Source: Cacconaster sp045641345
Lineage (GTDB): Bacteria > Bacteroidota > Bacteroidia > Bacteroidales > UBA932
Assembly: GCA_045641345.1 (NCBI GenBank)
Contig: JAZUGR010000031.1
Coordinates: 62,001-126,000 of the forward strand
DNA length: 64,000 nucleotides
Direction of reading: 5' to 3'
Below the pieces are notes generated by a model. The model was not told where the DNA came from. It searched no databases and was given only the letters and a program-made list of their open reading frames with translations. The position numbers and the translations under genes were made by a program. Below are positions 9,114-16,958 of the stretch, piece after piece; positions within the stretch are counted from its first letter, which is position 1, and every line of letters begins with the position of its first letter.

Positions 9114-10232
9114 ATGATTAAGAAATTTGCTTTTGCCTGCTCGCTCGTAGCGGCGATGCTGGTGCTTACAAGTGCAAAGTCCAACAAGTCGGTTGTAAAA
9201 TACGACGAGGCGGTTCAGGACATCATCAAGGAGTATAACTGCGTAGGCCTGCAGACGGCCGTCGTGAAGGAAGGCAAGATTGTCTTCACAAAAGCCTATG
9301 GTGTGAAGGACCTCGAATCCGGAGAGGCTATGACGACCTCTAACATCTTCAAGGTGGGCCTTTGCGGCAGGGTTGTCGTCCCCATCGCGATTTTCCAGCT
9401 TGTGGAGAACAAGATGATTTCACTCAAGGATGACGTTTCGAAATATCTTGGATTCGAACTCAGGAACCCTTCGTATCCCGACATTCCCATCACGATCCAG
9501 CACCTTCTCCGTCAGGTGTCCACCCTTACCGATGCCGACGAGTTCAAGAGCATCGACAACCTCAGGTCGACGGACCCCGCTTTCGCTTCGCTCTGGGCAG
9601 ACGGCAAACAGCCCGGCAAGGACTACTGCAAGTGCAACAGCGGATTCGTTGTTCTGGCTGCCATTGTCGAGAAGGTTACCGGCGAGCGTTTCGACGAATA
9701 TGCACAGAAATATATTTTCGGCCCGCTCCATATCAAGGCTTCGTACACTCCGACCGACTTCACCGACGGGGATTTCGTCAAATCCTATACTTACAGCAAC
9801 GGTGAATATGTGCATTACAAGAAGATGTACAGGGTGTATAACCGCGAAAATTATGTTCCCGGGGTCAGCACCTTCAAGCTGAGGGTCAAGAACGATCTTA
9901 TGATTTCGGCCGAGGACCTGTCGAAGATCATCCTCACTCTTGCCAACAACGGTCATTGCCCTCTCTACAAGGTGGCTCTGTTCTCTGAGGAGACGGCAGA
10001 AAGGTTCCTCAAACCCGTCAAGAGCCAGAAGAGGTGCTCCGGAATCAACACAAGTGCCAAATATGTCGAAGGTGCAATAATCTACAACAGCACCGGCGCC
10101 TGGGGCGGTACAACCGGAATGTGGGCCTTTGACCGCGATACAAAGACGGGCTTCGTAATAATGACCAACGGTACGGCCAAGGAAGGTTTCAATACGTCGG
10201 CCCGCGAAGCTTTTATCGAGTCGTTCTTTTAG
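9114..10232 (+). CDS. Secreted serine beta-lactamase-fold protein lacking catalytic residues
   Basis: 372 residues with a Sec signal peptide (about 1-22). The fold of the beta-lactamase-related family (PF00144 type) is clear from IFQLVENKMISLKDDVSKYL, from IVEKVTGERFDEYAQKYIFGPL and from GAWGGTTGMWAF. Aligning on those segments places Leu83-x-x-Arg86 (LCGR) where the family has Ser-x-x-Lys, and Lys173-Cys-Asn where it has Tyr-x-Asn. Nucleophile, general base and Tyr are therefore all replaced. The reading frame is intact and ordinary in codon use, so this looks like a retained pseudoenzyme rather than a decaying gene. Function is unknown; a cell-wall peptide binding role is possible. Confidence 0.85.
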   Translation: MIKKFAFACSLVAAMLVLTSAKSNKSVVKYDEAVQDIIKEYNCVGLQTAVVKEGKIVFTKAYGVKDLESGEAMTTSNIFKVGLCGRVVVPIAIFQLVENKMISLKDDVSKYLGFELRNPSYPDIPITIQHLLRQVSTLTDADEFKSIDNLRSTDPAFASLWADGKQPGKDYCKCNSGFVVLAAIVEKVTGERFDEYAQKYIFGPLHIKASYTPTDFTDGDFVKSYTYSNGEYVHYKKMYRVYNRENYVPGVSTFKLRVKNDLMISAEDLSKIILTLANNGHCPLYKVALFSEETAERFLKPVKSQKRCSGINTSAKYVEGAIIYNSTGAWGGTTGMWAFDRDTKTGFVIMTNGTAKEGFNTSAREAFIESFF

Positions 10233-10238
10233 CGGAGC

Positions 10239-11006
10239 ATGCAGGCCGTACGACCTAAAAAGGCCCTTGGCCAGCATTTCCTGACGGATCAGACGATAGC
10301 GAGAGCTATCGTCGATTCGTTAAGGAGCACCGACCGCATGCTTGAGGTGGGTCCCGGGATGGGTGTGCTTACGCAGTATCTGCTGCAGGACGGAAAGGGT
10401 ATCCTCAAGGCCGTTGAAGTGGACCACGAATCGGTGCAATACCTCCTGTCGCACTTTCCTGCCCTGAGCGGCTCTCTTCTGGAGGCCGATTTTCTGAAAA
10501 TGCCGTTGGAAAAGATATTCTCCGACAGTTTTTCGGTGATAGGCAATTTCCCCTACAACATATCTTCACAGATATTCTTCAAGATTCTGGATTACCGTGG
10601 GATGATTCCCGAGGTGGTGTGCATGGTGCAGAAGGAGGTTGCCCAGCGCATCGCCGCTGCAGCAGGGAACAAGACATACGGAATCCTTTCGGTGTTCCTG
10701 CAGGCTTGGTACGATATCGAGTATCTCTTCACGGTGGGCGAGGGCTCTTTCGTTCCGCCTCCGAAAGTCAAGTCGGCCGTAATCAGGCTGACGCGCAACG
10801 GCAGGGAGTCCCTCCCCTGTGACGAGGCTCTTTTCCGTCAGGTGGTCAAAGCAACCTTCTCCCAGCGCCGCAAGACAATCCGCAATACACTCAAGAGCGC
10901 CTCTCTGCCGTATGACGGCCTGCCGTTCCTCGACTCGCGTCCGGAGCAGCTTTCGGTAGAGGATTTCATAAATCTTACGACAGAAATATCCGCCCGCCGG
11001 CAATAG
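10239..11006 (+). CDS. rsmA: 16S rRNA dimethyladenosine transferase RsmA (KsgA)
   Basis: 255 residues. It begins with the typical KKALGQHFLTDQ segment, has SAM-binding motif I LEVGPGMGVLTQYL, the catalytic IGNFPYNISS motif (N-x-P-Y type) and a C-terminal helical domain containing SQRRKTIRNTL. The enzyme dimethylates two adjacent adenines near the 3' end of 16S rRNA during small-subunit assembly. It starts 6 bases after the preceding gene, suggesting co-transcription. Confidence 0.97.
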   Translation: MQAVRPKKALGQHFLTDQTIARAIVDSLRSTDRMLEVGPGMGVLTQYLLQDGKGILKAVEVDHESVQYLLSHFPALSGSLLEADFLKMPLEKIFSDSFSVIGNFPYNISSQIFFKILDYRGMIPEVVCMVQKEVAQRIAAAAGNKTYGILSVFLQAWYDIEYLFTVGEGSFVPPPKVKSAVIRLTRNGRESLPCDEALFRQVVKATFSQRRKTIRNTLKSASLPYDGLPFLDSRPEQLSVEDFINLTTEISARRQ

Positions 11007-11021
11007 GGCGGATATTTCTGT

Positions 11022-11029
11022 TATATTTG
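11022..11029 (+). promoter_or_regulatory. Candidate -7 box (TATATTTG)
   Basis: TATATTTG fits TAnnTTTG in the short gap after rsmA and lies 19 bases before the ATG at 11049. No clear -33 element is seen. Confidence 0.45.
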
Positions 11030-11048
11030 CACATATTGTGAGGTGGAT

Positions 11049-12005
11049 ATGTGCAGATGTTTTGCTTTTGTTTTCGGAGCGGCCCTTGCGGCTGTCTCCG
11101 CTTTTGTTTTGCCCTCCGCCGGCAGGGGAGATGTCTCTCCGGCGGTTATGTTCTGGAATGTCGAATGCCTCTTCGACCCGTTCGACGACCCGCTCCACGA
11201 CGATGAAGAATATACTCCTGCGGGGAAGCGGCACTGGACCTGGAAGCAGTTCTGCCAGAAATGCGGCGGGGTGGCCAAAACCATAGCGGCATCTTCACAG
11301 GTATGGGGCCGCCTGCCGGATATCGTGGGGCTGGCCGAGGTCGAGAACCGGATGGCGGTTGCCAGTATCCTGAAAGGTACCGTGCTGGAGGAGGCGGGAT
11401 ATGGCATTGTGCACAGGGAATCCCCCGATCGGCGCGGCATCGACGTTGCCCTGCTCTACCGCAGGGACGTTTTCAGGGTGCTGTCGGTCGATTCCCTGAG
11501 GGTCGCCTCAACCCGCCCCACGCGCGATATTCTTTATGTCAAGGGGCTTTACAAACAGAGCGACACGCTCCATCTGCTCGTGAATCACTGGCCGTCCAAA
11601 CTTGGTGGGGCGCAGGTGTCAGATGCCGCCAGAAAGGTCGCCGCAGCCACGATGAACGCATGCGCCGATTCGATTCTTGCCGCCTCGCCGGGAGCGTTTG
11701 TCCTGGCGATGGGGGATTTCAACGACACTCCGGCCAACGTGGTGCCGCTTGTAACTCCTGCGCTGCATTCTCTGTCGGGGCCTCTTGTGCAAAGAGGGGC
11801 GGGCACATTGAAATATAAGGGGGAATGGGAATTGATAGACCAGTTTTTCTGCAGCGACACCTCGGCAAGAATGGAGATTTTCGCCCCGGTTTTCCTTCTC
11901 GAGACAGACCGTACTTATACGGGGATGAAGCCGAGGAGGACTTTCGTGGGTCCGCGCAACAACGGCGGACTGTCGGATCATCTGCCGATATTGCTGAAAC
12001 CGTAG
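11049..12005 (+). CDS. Secreted endonuclease/exonuclease/phosphatase-family protein
   Basis: 318 residues from ATG 11049; an in-frame GTG at 11043 would add two residues. The N-terminus is hydrophobic (FAFVFGAALAAVSAFVL) and looks like a signal peptide or anchor. The metal-dependent EEP fold (DNase I/IMPase-like) is shown by MFWNVECLFD, the Glu of GLAEVEN, VNHWPSK, AMGDFNDTP and the C-terminal LSDHLP. These residues bind the divalent metal and activate water for phosphoester cleavage. Substrate cannot be told; related Bacteroidota proteins are annotated as endonucleases or phosphodiesterases. Its own -7 box may let it be expressed apart from rsmA. Confidence 0.9.
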   Translation: MCRCFAFVFGAALAAVSAFVLPSAGRGDVSPAVMFWNVECLFDPFDDPLHDDEEYTPAGKRHWTWKQFCQKCGGVAKTIAASSQVWGRLPDIVGLAEVENRMAVASILKGTVLEEAGYGIVHRESPDRRGIDVALLYRRDVFRVLSVDSLRVASTRPTRDILYVKGLYKQSDTLHLLVNHWPSKLGGAQVSDAARKVAAATMNACADSILAASPGAFVLAMGDFNDTPANVVPLVTPALHSLSGPLVQRGAGTLKYKGEWELIDQFFCSDTSARMEIFAPVFLLETDRTYTGMKPRRTFVGPRNNGGLSDHLPILLKP

Positions 12006-12024
12006 CATTATCAAGGATTTTTGT

Positions 12025-12032
12025 TAAATTTG
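12025..12032 (+). promoter_or_regulatory. Candidate -7 box (TAAATTTG) for the fimbrillin/GATase locus
   Basis: TAAATTTG matches TAnnTTTG and lies 42 bases before the ATG at 12075. No other such box appears in the short gaps of the following genes to 18771, so it may drive the whole locus. No -33 TTTG is at consensus spacing. Confidence 0.5.
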
Positions 12033-12074
12033 TGAGTTTACATCCGGAGAGTCGGATATCTTGAATTGAAAAAT

Positions 12075-14414
12075 ATGAAAAAACTGAAAATTACCATCAT
12101 TGCATCGCTTGCTCTGCTTATGGGTGCAACCTCCTGCAGCGAATCGTTCGATGAGGTCAGGCGCGAAACCTCAGCCGGAGGAGACGATGTGATAGGAGCG
12201 CAGCTCGAATCCCTTGCCGGAGATCAGGCGAGGCTGACCCTCTCCACGCAGGACAAGACCACGGGGCAGTACGATATGATCTGGACAAAAGGTGACGAAA
12301 TAGCCGTCATCGGCACAAAGACGGCAAAGTTCACTCTCGTGGATTCAACGGCCAAGAAGGCCTCCGGGCGGTTTTCGGGCAATCTGGCCGATGCAGGTGA
12401 AGGCCCGTACTACGCCGTTTTCCCCTATAATGAAAATGCCCGTGTGGCTGACGGGGCGATAAAATTTGCAATACCACAGACGGTGGATGGACAGAATAAC
12501 AACGTATCGGCCAATGCTATCCCGTGCGTGGCCCGGGTGGGAACCGATGGCGGTCTCCAATATGCCGGAATGCACAACGTGACGGGGCTTCTCAAGATAA
12601 CTTTGAAAAGCAGCAAGTCGCCGGTTGTAAAGAAAATGACGCTTCACGATCTGGGAGGCAACATGCTGTGGGGCGACTGCACGGTGCCTGTTCTCGAAGG
12701 CGGTGAACCCGATTACGAAAACATTGTTCTCTCCGGCGGCACCAACTCTCTTTCGATGCTCTGGGACGGGACCAAAAGCGTGACCATAAGCAGCACTGCC
12801 AAGTCATTCCTGTTCCCGGTGCCTCCGGGGGCGCTCGACAGAGGTTTCTCGCTGGTGATATATAAGAAGAACGCCAAGACGGGCGAAATAGGCGACACGT
12901 ACACTTTCATCCAGAAAATAACAAATCCGGTGGCGGCGCAGCGCTCCTATGTCATCGATATGGATGCGATGACAATCACCGAAAAGAGCGAATCGTCCGA
13001 CGTGGCGCGACGCGGCTACTACAAGAGTCTGTTCGTGGATGCCGGAATGTATCTCAACAACAATTTCAAAACTTCCGGAACGGGCTCGATACCGGCCATC
13101 GCCTATCTGGGCCTTGAGGATGATTATGAATATTTTGCCTCTCACAGTACGGGTGAGATCAAGGGTGATATCATCAAACAGGACTCGATAGTGCAGCAGA
13201 GCATTTTCGTAGCCTCCCCCCAGGATTTGGGCGCCGATTGGAACGACGCCAACGGTGTGCTGCTCTATCCAGACGGGTCTCCCCGGTTCAGGATGATGTA
13301 TGTCAACGGAGGCACCTCATCCTCCCACGGCAAGTCGTTGAGGCCGACGGGATGCCTGCTGGTACACGACTATTTTTACAACGGCGGCAGCTATGCCGGT
13401 TCCTGCGCCGGGGCTTTCATAGCAAGCAAATATGTCGACGGCAGCAACCGCTATGCCAAGGGGAACACGACCAGCTACTCTTTCGGTATCTGCCCCGGTG
13501 ATATGGTTTCCACCCATTTGCCGCCCAGCACCACCACATATCCTTCGGTATATACGGGAATGAAGTTTCTTCCAAAGATGAAAGAGCTGTTCAGCGGTTA
13601 TTCTTACAATGTCAAGGATACCATCGAGGACGTAAGGCATCACGGCGGCGGCTATCTGCCGCATAACGACAAGACAAAAGGGCACGCCTATGAGGAGCTG
13701 TTCACCTATCAGTACAGCGGAGCCGGGAGCCACGAAAAGGATACGAGCCGGTATAATCCGGCAAATTCAGGAATGAAAAAGTTCCAATATAGCGGCAAGT
13801 TCATCAATATCGTCGATTCGGTGGGCGCCTGGGCCTATAAATTCGATGACGTTTCCGGCCGGGCCGTTTGTACAGGGTCCCACCCCGAGGCGGCATCTAG
13901 CGGGATGATGCGGGATTTTACGGCAACGATGCTGCGTTATGCGATGGATGGCAACGGCAAGCCGAAGGTCAAGCAGCCCGACCTTGTAATGGGCAAGACA
14001 AGGACGATGGACAAGAAAACTTCCGACAACAACCCCGAATATACGGGGATCGGCGACTTGCAGTATCACCATTTCAAATTCACGACGGCGCAGAGCGTGA
14101 AGAATTTCCGACTTTCGCTCAGTAGCAAATATGACGAAAACTCGGGGATAGATCTCTATCTCTCGTTGAGAAAAGGTGGCCTTGCCTGGCTGAGCGATGC
14201 CGACTATGTGATTTGCACCAAGGGCGGCAACAAGGAACTGCTGATAAAGGAACTGCCGGCGGGAGAGTGGTATGTGGGGGTTTACTGCGCCACTACGGTG
14301 AAGGCCGAAACGACATACCAGGTAACGTCGGCTCCGTATTATTTCAAATATTCGGGCAAAACAGAAGTGCTTGACGGCATACCGTATGCCGTTTCGACAG
14401 GTATTTCAGAATAA
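12075..14414 (+). CDS. Lipoprotein: fimbrillin-like + class I GATase-like + PPC-like domains (copy 1)
   Basis: 779 residues from ATG 12075; a TTG nine bases upstream is a poorer start. The signal ends in lipobox MGATSC. Residues about 30-300 resemble a fimbrillin-family domain (YDMIWTKGDEIAVIG, GEGPYYAVFPYNENA, MHNVTGLLKITLKSS, FPVPPGALDRGFSLVIY). Residues about 310-630 resemble the class I glutamine amidotransferase / biotin-protein-ligase-N fold: a nucleophile elbow GGSYAGSCAGAF puts Cys444 at the turn, and TGSHPEA supplies His603 and Glu605. The last ~150 residues resemble a PPC (pre-peptidase C-terminal) domain ending DLYLSLRKGG...LPAGEWYVGVY. Acidic residues follow the lipid Cys (CSESFDE), compatible with surface export. 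Enzymatic activity and substrate are unknown. It is a close paralogue of the next gene, 8 bases downstream. Confidence 0.8.
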   Translation: MKKLKITIIASLALLMGATSCSESFDEVRRETSAGGDDVIGAQLESLAGDQARLTLSTQDKTTGQYDMIWTKGDEIAVIGTKTAKFTLVDSTAKKASGRFSGNLADAGEGPYYAVFPYNENARVADGAIKFAIPQTVDGQNNNVSANAIPCVARVGTDGGLQYAGMHNVTGLLKITLKSSKSPVVKKMTLHDLGGNMLWGDCTVPVLEGGEPDYENIVLSGGTNSLSMLWDGTKSVTISSTAKSFLFPVPPGALDRGFSLVIYKKNAKTGEIGDTYTFIQKITNPVAAQRSYVIDMDAMTITEKSESSDVARRGYYKSLFVDAGMYLNNNFKTSGTGSIPAIAYLGLEDDYEYFASHSTGEIKGDIIKQDSIVQQSIFVASPQDLGADWNDANGVLLYPDGSPRFRMMYVNGGTSSSHGKSLRPTGCLLVHDYFYNGGSYAGSCAGAFIASKYVDGSNRYAKGNTTSYSFGICPGDMVSTHLPPSTTTYPSVYTGMKFLPKMKELFSGYSYNVKDTIEDVRHHGGGYLPHNDKTKGHAYEELFTYQYSGAGSHEKDTSRYNPANSGMKKFQYSGKFINIVDSVGAWAYKFDDVSGRAVCTGSHPEAASSGMMRDFTATMLRYAMDGNGKPKVKQPDLVMGKTRTMDKKTSDNNPEYTGIGDLQYHHFKFTTAQSVKNFRLSLSSKYDENSGIDLYLSLRKGGLAWLSDADYVICTKGGNKELLIKELPAGEWYVGVYCATTVKAETTYQVTSAPYYFKYSGKTEVLDGIPYAVSTGISE

Positions 14415-14422
14415 TCACACCG

Positions 14423-16813
14423 ATGAGCAGACGCTTATATTTATCTGTAGCCGTTTCATTGGCGATGCTTGCCACCGCCTCGTGCAGCAAGTCGTTTGTA
14501 GAAGCCGGGATCGATTTCTCAGGCGGTTCCGACATGATAGATATACGGCTCGAGGCCGTTTCGGAAAATCCGGCAAGACTTGGTCTTGCGCAAGACGGTA
14601 CCACCTACGATATGGTATGGGCCAAAGGAGATGAGATAGCCGTCATCGGCACAAAGACGGCAAAATTCGCTCTCGTGGATTCAACGGCCAAGAAACCCTC
14701 CGGGCGGTTTACCGGCAAACTGGCCGATGCGGGAGAAGGGCCGTACTATGCCGTTTTCCCCTATAGTGAAAATGCCGCGGTGGCCGACGGGGCGATAAAA
14801 TTTGCAATACCGCAGACAGTAGGCGCCCAGCAGGGCAATGTGGCGAGCAAAACCATTCCCTGTGTGGCTCAGGTGGGAACCGATGGCGGCCTCCAGTATG
14901 CCGGAATGCACAACGTGACGGGGCTTCTCAAGATAACATTGAAGAGCGCGTCGCAAGTTGTCATAAAGAAGATGACGCTCCATGATCTGGGCGGCAATAT
15001 GCTGTGGGGCAACTGCACGGTGCCCATTCTCTCCGACGGCACGCCGGACTATGAGCACATTACCCTCACGAACGGCAGCAACTCGATTTCGATGCTCTGG
15101 AGTGGAAGCGCCACGATAAGCCCCACGGCCAAATCGTACATATTCCCCATCCCTCCGGGGGCGCTCGACAGAGGTTTCTCCCTGGTGATATACAAAAGGG
15201 ATGCAGACTGCGAAGACGAGATAGGTGATGCATATACGTTCATTCAGAAGATATCAAATCCGGTAGCCGCACAGCGTTCGTTCATCATAAGCATGGACGA
15301 GGCGGTGATTACCGACAAGAGCGAGTCGCACGACGTGACGCGGCGCGGCTACTACAAGAGTCTCTTTGTGGATGCCGGAATGTTTCTGACGAACCGTTAC
15401 AAGGCTTCGGGGACATCAAGCTCGATCCCCGCCATCTCATATATCGGTCTGGCAGATGATTATGAATACTTTGCCTCCCATTCTTCAGACGACCTTACCG
15501 GAACCACCCGCGCAGACGATTCCGTATACCAGAGAAGCGTATTCGTATCGTCTCCGCAGAGCAAAGGCGCTTCGTGGAATGATGCCAACGGCGTTCTCGT
15601 GTATCCCGACGGGGCTCCACGATTCAGGATGATATATTCCAATGGCGGAAGATCGTATGACCACGGGCGCTCCCTCACCGCCGAAGGGCGCGACAGGATT
15701 CACTGGTTCAATGCCAATGGAGGCAGTTATTCCGGCTCCTGCGCCGGGTCGTTTCTTTCGGCGACGTGGGTTGACGGCACAAAGCGCTACGGTCATTCCA
15801 ATCCTGCGAACGACTGGTCGTACGGGCTCTTCCCCGGCGAGTTGAAGCACACGCATCTGCCTCCCAGCATAAGCAAATACAAAACCGTCTATACCGGAAT
15901 GAAGGTTATGCCCGCGCTAAAGGCGCTCGGCTATTATTCTTTTGCCGGCATCGATACCGTTGAGGATACGAGGCATCACGGCGGAAGTTATTTCCCCCAC
16001 AATGCCCGCAACAAGAGTATTCCCCACGAGGAGCTGTTCAGCTATCTTTACAGCGACCATCATTCAGCCGATGAGAGATACTGCTATATGGAAAAGAATT
16101 CATCATATCCCGAGTTCAGGTATCCCGACAACTCTTCCGGGAAGTTCCTGCAGTTAGTGGATTCGGTGAATGCCTGGGCTTACAAGAAGGATGCCTCCAC
16201 CGGCAGGGTTGTGTGCACCGGTTCGCATCCCGAAGGCCAGGCAAGCGGCAACCAGCGTGATTTCACGGCGATGATGTTCCGCTATGCGATGGACGGCAAC
16301 GGCGCTCCCAGAGTCAAGCAGCCCGACCTGGAAATGGGCAAGACAAGGCCGATGGACAAGAAAACTTCCGACGACAGTCCAGCATACACCGGGATAGGTG
16401 ACCGCCAATATCATCACTTCAAGTTCACGGCAGCGCAGCCGGTAGAGAATTTCTGCCTTACCCTGGCCAGCGGTTATGACGCCTCGTCGGGGATAGACCT
16501 CTATCTTTCGTTGAGAAAGGGGGGCCTTGCCTGGTTGAGCGATGCCGACTATGTCATCTGCACCAAGGGTGGCAACAAGGATCTGGTGATAAAGGAGCTG
16601 CCCGCCGGGGAGTGGTATGTGGGGGTTTTCTGTGCAACGACGGTAACAACGGCGGTAACGACATCGCTGCCGTATTATTTCAAATATTCCGGCAAGACGG
16701 AAGTGCTCGACGGCGTACCATATTCCATTTCGATAGGCGTGGCCGCCTCAGGGGTTGACAAACCCGACATTTATAACGGTCAGGACATCGGGACCGATTC
16801 ACTTGATGATTGA
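14423..16813 (+). CDS. Lipoprotein: fimbrillin-like + class I GATase-like + PPC-like domains (copy 2)
   Basis: 796 residues. It has the same architecture as the preceding gene: lipobox LATASC, fimbrillin-like domain, GATase-like domain with Cys440 in GGSYSGSCAGSF and His602/Glu604 in TGSHPEG, and a PPC-like C-terminal domain. The N-terminal and C-terminal domains are very close to copy 1 even in DNA, while the middle of the GATase domain differs more. It carries an extra C-terminal tail of about 20 residues (VDKPDIYNGQDIGTDSLDD). The conserved triad in both copies argues that the fold is kept for catalysis or ligand binding. Role unknown; surface anchoring by lipidation is inferred. Confidence 0.8.
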   Translation: MSRRLYLSVAVSLAMLATASCSKSFVEAGIDFSGGSDMIDIRLEAVSENPARLGLAQDGTTYDMVWAKGDEIAVIGTKTAKFALVDSTAKKPSGRFTGKLADAGEGPYYAVFPYSENAAVADGAIKFAIPQTVGAQQGNVASKTIPCVAQVGTDGGLQYAGMHNVTGLLKITLKSASQVVIKKMTLHDLGGNMLWGNCTVPILSDGTPDYEHITLTNGSNSISMLWSGSATISPTAKSYIFPIPPGALDRGFSLVIYKRDADCEDEIGDAYTFIQKISNPVAAQRSFIISMDEAVITDKSESHDVTRRGYYKSLFVDAGMFLTNRYKASGTSSSIPAISYIGLADDYEYFASHSSDDLTGTTRADDSVYQRSVFVSSPQSKGASWNDANGVLVYPDGAPRFRMIYSNGGRSYDHGRSLTAEGRDRIHWFNANGGSYSGSCAGSFLSATWVDGTKRYGHSNPANDWSYGLFPGELKHTHLPPSISKYKTVYTGMKVMPALKALGYYSFAGIDTVEDTRHHGGSYFPHNARNKSIPHEELFSYLYSDHHSADERYCYMEKNSSYPEFRYPDNSSGKFLQLVDSVNAWAYKKDASTGRVVCTGSHPEGQASGNQRDFTAMMFRYAMDGNGAPRVKQPDLEMGKTRPMDKKTSDDSPAYTGIGDRQYHHFKFTAAQPVENFCLTLASGYDASSGIDLYLSLRKGGLAWLSDADYVICTKGGNKDLVIKELPAGEWYVGVFCATTVTTAVTTSLPYYFKYSGKTEVLDGVPYSISIGVAASGVDKPDIYNGQDIGTDSLDD

Positions 16814-16823
16814 TAAACAAAAT

Positions 16824-16958
16824 ATGACCATGAAAGACAAAATCAGATATATCGCTCCTGAAATGGAGGAAATGCTCCTGGAGCAAAACACGGATTTCTG
16901 CAACCAGTCGGTTAACGACAAGTTTGGTCCGATACCCGGAGGTGGTTGGGATGAATAG
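16824..16958 (+). CDS. Small PEM-type peptide with Gly-rich C-terminus
   Basis: 44 residues from ATG 16824 (42 from the second ATG at 16830, which is an equally good start). The pattern is basic N-terminus, then RYIAPEMEEMLLEQ, then a polar middle with one Cys, then PIPGGGWDE. Short proteins of the form K-Y-x-x-P-E-M/I followed by a Gly/Asp-rich tail are frequent near fimbrillin and surface-protein genes in Bacteroidales, but I know of no established function. There is no signal peptide. It begins 10 bases after copy 2 of the GATase lipoprotein, and its end overlaps the next gene by 8 bases, so it sits inside the operon. A precursor peptide, regulatory leader ORF or small structural protein are all possible. 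Confidence 0.6.
   Translation: MTMKDKIRYIAPEMEEMLLEQNTDFCNQSVNDKFGPIPGGGWDE
16938..16943 (+). promoter_or_regulatory. Shine-Dalgarno-like GGAGGT inside the small peptide gene
   Basis: GGAGGT lies 7 bases before the ATG at 16951 and is made by the Gly codons of the peptide's Gly-Gly-Gly-Trp tail. Strong Shine-Dalgarno sequences are uncommon in this phylum, and this one supports ATG 16951 as the start and coupled translation. Confidence 0.5.

Noticed and set aside
12066..12074. TTG start for the first GATase lipoprotein
   Set aside because: ATG at 12075 gives a standard lipoprotein signal starting MKKLK; the TTG adds only three residues.
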